DNA of 37,225 nt from Pseudomonadota bacterium (GTDB taxonomy: Bacteria; Desulfobacterota; Desulfobulbia; Desulfobulbales; Desulfocapsaceae): positions 1 to 37,225 of the forward strand of contig JAHJLI010000314.1 in assembly GCA_018821785.1 (NCBI GenBank). Direction: 5' to 3'. Below are positions 34,520 to 37,225 of this stretch, one piece after another. Position numbers and translations under genes: made by a program. Within the stretch, counting starts at the first letter, position 1; each line of letters opens with the position of its first letter. The notes beneath the pieces are model-generated. The model was not told where the DNA came from, made no database searches, and saw only the letters and a program-made list of their open reading frames with translations.

Positions 34520-35938
34520 ATGAATCACAGAACCCTTTTCACCCACAGCTCCACCTATTCCTGCTCAGCGGCCGAATTGCACGCCTGGCACAGCCGACCG
34601 GGTGCCCTGGAAAGGCTCCTGCCACCATGGGAGAAAACCATGGTCTTGGCCAAAAGCGGCGGCATCGAAGCGGGCGGACAGGTTCTTCTGAAGATGCATC
34701 TTGGCCCCTTTCCTTTTCACTATCAAGGGCGACACCTTGAAAATATTCCCGGCAAGATGTTTCGCGATATCCAGGAGAAGGGCCCCTTTGCCCATTGGTC
34801 GCATAGCCATTTTTTCAAGGATACCCCGGAGGGCGCTGAACTGAGGGATGTGGTGGAATACTCCCTGCGTGGACATGCCATCCTCCCTGGAAGTATCAGA
34901 AACTATGTGACAAAAAACCTGAAAAGGATGTTTTATTACCGAGAAGCCGTCCTGCGGGAAGACATTCTCCTGCACAAGCGCTGCAGCGCACGGCCCATGC
35001 GGCTCCTGGTAAGCGGGGCAAGCGGAGCACTTGGCCGCGACCTGTTACCCCTGCTCACTACCGGAGGGCACCAAGTCTTCACTCTGGTGCGTCGTCCACC
35101 AGATCCGACCAGAGGAGAAATCTTCTGGGATCCGGAAAAAAACATCCTGAACGAGGGGGACCTACCGGAACTCGACGGGGTCATCCATCTGGCCGGTGAA
35201 TACATAGGACTGTCCCGCTGGAGCGAGGACAAGAAACGGCGGGTCATTGACAGCCGGGTCAACGGCACCGAATTGCTGGCTCGAACCCTGGCCGCAGGTC
35301 GCAGACCACCGGAGGTATTCCTTTCCGCCTCGGCGACCGGTTACTACGGCGATTGCGGCGAAGAAGAGATTGATGAAGCTGGGCCGGTCGGTGCGGGTTT
35401 CATGTCAGAGGTCTGTCGCCGCTGGGAACAGGCCACCGAACCCGCCCGCCAGGCCGGTATTCGCACTGTTCAGCTTCGCCTGGGAGTTGGCCTCACACAA
35501 AGAGGCGGGGCTCTCAAGCGTATTCTTGCCTCATCACCCTGTGGCTATATCCGCCGCTTCGGCACAGGCAAACAGTATATCAGCTGGATCAGCAGCGACG
35601 ACATGATCTCTGCCATGCTCCATGCCCTGACCTGCCCTTCGCTGTCCGGTCCTCTGAACATTGCCGCCCCGGAGCCGGTAACCAATCAACAATTCATGCG
35701 AACCCTTGCCAGGATCTCCAGGCGGCCCCTGCTCTTCCCTCTTCCCGCCTGGTTACTGCAGATGATATATGGACAGATGGCCTCGGAAATATTACTCTCA
35801 AGCTGTCGTGTTACCACTAAGAAGCTTATCGATTCCGGCTTTTGCTTCCGACACCCAAATCTGGAGGCGGCATTAACGGCTCTCCTGGGAAAAGACCTTG
35901 AAACACCAACGGATATGAAAAGGATACAGAGACCATGA
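34520..35938 (+). CDS. SRPBCC-TIGR01777 epimerase fusion
   Basis: This 472-residue protein joins an N-terminal SRPBCC (START-like) ligand-binding domain (residues 1-150) to a TIGR01777/SDR39U1-type NAD(P)-binding epimerase domain. The latter starts near residue 155 with LLVSGASGALGRDL, then VIHLAGEYIGLSRWSEDKK and SASATGYYG. The C-terminal DUF1731-like part includes LNIAAPEPVTN and FPLPAWLL. ATG 34520 is preferred over a TTG at 34505. It follows livF by 8 nt and may be cotranscribed with the transporter. Substrate unknown. Confidence 0.86.
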   Translation: MNHRTLFTHSSTYSCSAAELHAWHSRPGALERLLPPWEKTMVLAKSGGIEAGGQVLLKMHLGPFPFHYQGRHLENIPGKMFRDIQEKGPFAHWSHSHFFKDTPEGAELRDVVEYSLRGHAILPGSIRNYVTKNLKRMFYYREAVLREDILLHKRCSARPMRLLVSGASGALGRDLLPLLTTGGHQVFTLVRRPPDPTRGEIFWDPEKNILNEGDLPELDGVIHLAGEYIGLSRWSEDKKRRVIDSRVNGTELLARTLAAGRRPPEVFLSASATGYYGDCGEEEIDEAGPVGAGFMSEVCRRWEQATEPARQAGIRTVQLRLGVGLTQRGGALKRILASSPCGYIRRFGTGKQYISWISSDDMISAMLHALTCPSLSGPLNIAAPEPVTNQQFMRTLARISRRPLLFPLPAWLLQMIYGQMASEILLSSCRVTTKKLIDSGFCFRHPNLEAALTALLGKDLETPTDMKRIQRP

Positions 35939-37068
35939 GTCGGCAACTCAAGATATCATTGTGGATCGTCATGACCGTGGCCATGACCTGTGGTTTTCTC
36001 CATCATCTGGTGGCCCCACAAATAATGAATTTTGAACGGCTGCACATTTTCCTCTTTAACCTGTGCGGCGGTGGAACTCTGCTCATCTATTTCACCGAAG
36101 GCAAACCGCAGTTAAGCATCAGGGGCCGCATCTTTCTCCTCCTGGCCCTGGCCTTTGCCCTTTGCGCTTTTCTCAAGTGGTATGCGCCGGCCTTAGTGAT
36201 CCCCCTGCTGCTATCGGTGATTATCGAGCGCGTCCGGGTGCGCCATTTTGGCGGTTGCATTCCTGTTGCCCTTTTTTCCGCAGGCGAAAGCACCTCAAGA
36301 AAATTTCATCAGGCAGCCCTGCTTTGCCTGTCACTTGGCCTGATGATCTCCAGTCTCGCCATCTACAACAGCGAATTCGCTCACTGGTTTATCCTCACAA
36401 AATTTAAATTGGACACCTTTTTTCTCGGTTTTTCATTTCCCATTTCACTCATCAGCATGTCGGTGATCTTCGCCCTCATGAGAAAGCAGGCCAAAAAACC
36501 TATTGCCCTTCTCAAAGAACTGTCTTTCTGGGTTATAAATCTTGGGGTCATCATTTTCTTTTTGTTCATCCTGGCCAATTGGTTCATCCCCCAGGTGGTG
36601 ATTGCAGCAATACTCTTTATGACCGTGTCCCTGGTTCTCTATCTCTACTGGCAACAGGGAATCCAGTTGCAGCAGAAGGCCTTTCTCACCTCAGGCATCC
36701 TCTTTCTCCTGGTGACTTCAATAACCGGCATTCTCTATATCCTCCTCGCCTTTTCCGCCACCTATGACCCGGTAACAAGCCTGCCGCTTTTGCGCATGCA
36801 CGCCTTCACCGCTCTCTACGGCTGGAATCTCAGTGGTCTGGCAGTTATCAGCCGGCATGGCGATTTCCCCATTCAACTCCATTCACAAAAAATCATTCTG
36901 CTACATTGGCTGACCGTCTTCATACTCTGCCCTTTAGGTTATTTTTACCCTGTGATCGCCATTCTGGCGGTATTCTGCTATGGTCGGCTGCTCTTTATTC
37001 TGCTCTTTAATCAAGGACTGGTTGACTCCAGCGTTGTTTCCGCCGAAGCTAAGGTTTTGGGAGGCTGA
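35935..37068 (+). CDS. Polytopic membrane protein of unknown function
   Basis: This 377-residue protein has about ten hydrophobic segments, spread from WIVMTVAMTCGFLHHLVAP at the N-terminus to YFYPVIAILAVFCYGRLLFIL near the C-terminus. A conserved-looking MHAFTALYGWNLSGL lies near residues 284-302, with further histidines (RHGDFP, LHWL) that could bind heme or metal. It overlaps the epimerase stop by ATGA and so is cotranslated with it. I do not recognise the family. Confidence 0.75.
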   Translation: MSRQLKISLWIVMTVAMTCGFLHHLVAPQIMNFERLHIFLFNLCGGGTLLIYFTEGKPQLSIRGRIFLLLALAFALCAFLKWYAPALVIPLLLSVIIERVRVRHFGGCIPVALFSAGESTSRKFHQAALLCLSLGLMISSLAIYNSEFAHWFILTKFKLDTFFLGFSFPISLISMSVIFALMRKQAKKPIALLKELSFWVINLGVIIFFLFILANWFIPQVVIAAILFMTVSLVLYLYWQQGIQLQQKAFLTSGILFLLVTSITGILYILLAFSATYDPVTSLPLLRMHAFTALYGWNLSGLAVISRHGDFPIQLHSQKIILLHWLTVFILCPLGYFYPVIAILAVFCYGRLLFILLFNQGLVDSSVVSAEAKVLGG

Positions 37069-37098
37069 GAAGTGCTATTACAGGCAGGAGTGACGGTG

Positions 37099-37225
37099 TC
37101 AGTCATTGAAGAAACGGTAGCGGATGATGCAATAGAGGGCGCGGAATCCGTCCCGCCAGCCGATCTTCTTTCCCTCCTGATAGGTCCGGCCGCTATAAGA
37201 TATTCCCACCTCATAGATACGTAAT
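37099..37225 (-). CDS. C-terminus of a GT2 glycosyltransferase, partial (runs off right edge)
   Basis: A minus-strand frame open from the right edge ends at TGA (37099-37101). The visible 41 residues include [19 protein letters not shown] and [18 protein letters not shown], the conserved C-terminal region of dolichol-phosphate-mannose-synthase-like family 2 glycosyltransferases. It is convergent with the membrane protein gene. The catalytic domain lies outside the window. Confidence 0.75.
   Translation of the reverse strand, partial: LRIYEVGISYSGRTYQEGKKIGWRDGFRALYCIIRYRFFND

Noticed and set aside
1..37225. Mobile elements, CRISPR arrays, tRNA or rRNA genes
   Set aside because: No transposase or integrase motif, spaced direct-repeat array or RNA-gene signature was seen on either strand.

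Overview
The window appears to come from a Gram-negative, probably anaerobic bacterium. The best guess is a deltaproteobacterium-type (Desulfobacterota, perhaps Desulfobulbales-like) organism. That guess rests on gene content: many radical-SAM enzymes, a LivKHMGF transporter, a CHAD/polyphosphate locus and a tiny Lys/Cys-rich protein. No marker gene is present, so the taxonomy is inference.

Positions 1-24543 hold a large lipid/polyketide-type biosynthetic cluster related to aryl polyene (APE)/flexirubin clusters. A minus-strand arm (1-1958) encodes an acyl carrier protein (ACP) and a ketosynthase fused to a chain-length-factor-like domain, cut by the left edge. The plus-strand arm (2274-24543) encodes four hotdog-fold proteins (two FabA/FabZ-type dehydratase-like, one PKS-type dehydratase, one thioesterase), a ketoreductase, an AMP-forming acyl/aryl ligase, three further ketosynthases, three more ACPs, an MIO-type aromatic ammonia-lyase, two acyltransferases (LpxL-like and PlsC-like) and two family-2 glycosyltransferases. 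Two groups are unexpected for an APE cluster: five radical-SAM enzymes of three types, and a single-chain fusion resembling fatty acid kinase (FakA DAK domain plus FakB/DegV domain). No enoyl reductase is seen, which fits a product that keeps its double bonds. A plausible route is: ammonia-lyase makes an arylacrylic starter, the ligase loads it on an ACP, KS/KR/DH enzymes extend it, radical-SAM enzymes modify the chain, the thioesterase releases it, the FakAB-like protein phosphorylates the acid, and the acyltransferases and glycosyltransferases place it on a membrane lipid. The order and product are inference.

Positions 24600-29724 form a polyphosphate locus: a minus-strand operon of CHAD protein, ParA-type ATPase and a 30-residue Lys/Cys-rich protein, divergent from polyphosphate kinase (ppk). 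The gene order suggests ParA-driven positioning of polyphosphate granules through a CHAD adaptor.

Positions 29902-37068 form a LivKHMGF branched-chain amino acid-type ABC transporter operon with a terminator hairpin between livK and livH. It is followed by an SRPBCC-epimerase fusion and an unrecognised polytopic membrane protein. The right edge carries the C-terminus of a minus-strand glycosyltransferase.

Intergenic signals include a ~50-nt inverted-repeat element present at three promoter-proximal sites, a 15-nt repeat next to the first ACP and the ammonia-lyase, two perfect palindromes upstream of the second ACP, and a possible structured RNA between the CHAD gene and ppk. I see no tRNA, rRNA, CRISPR array, transposase or integrase.
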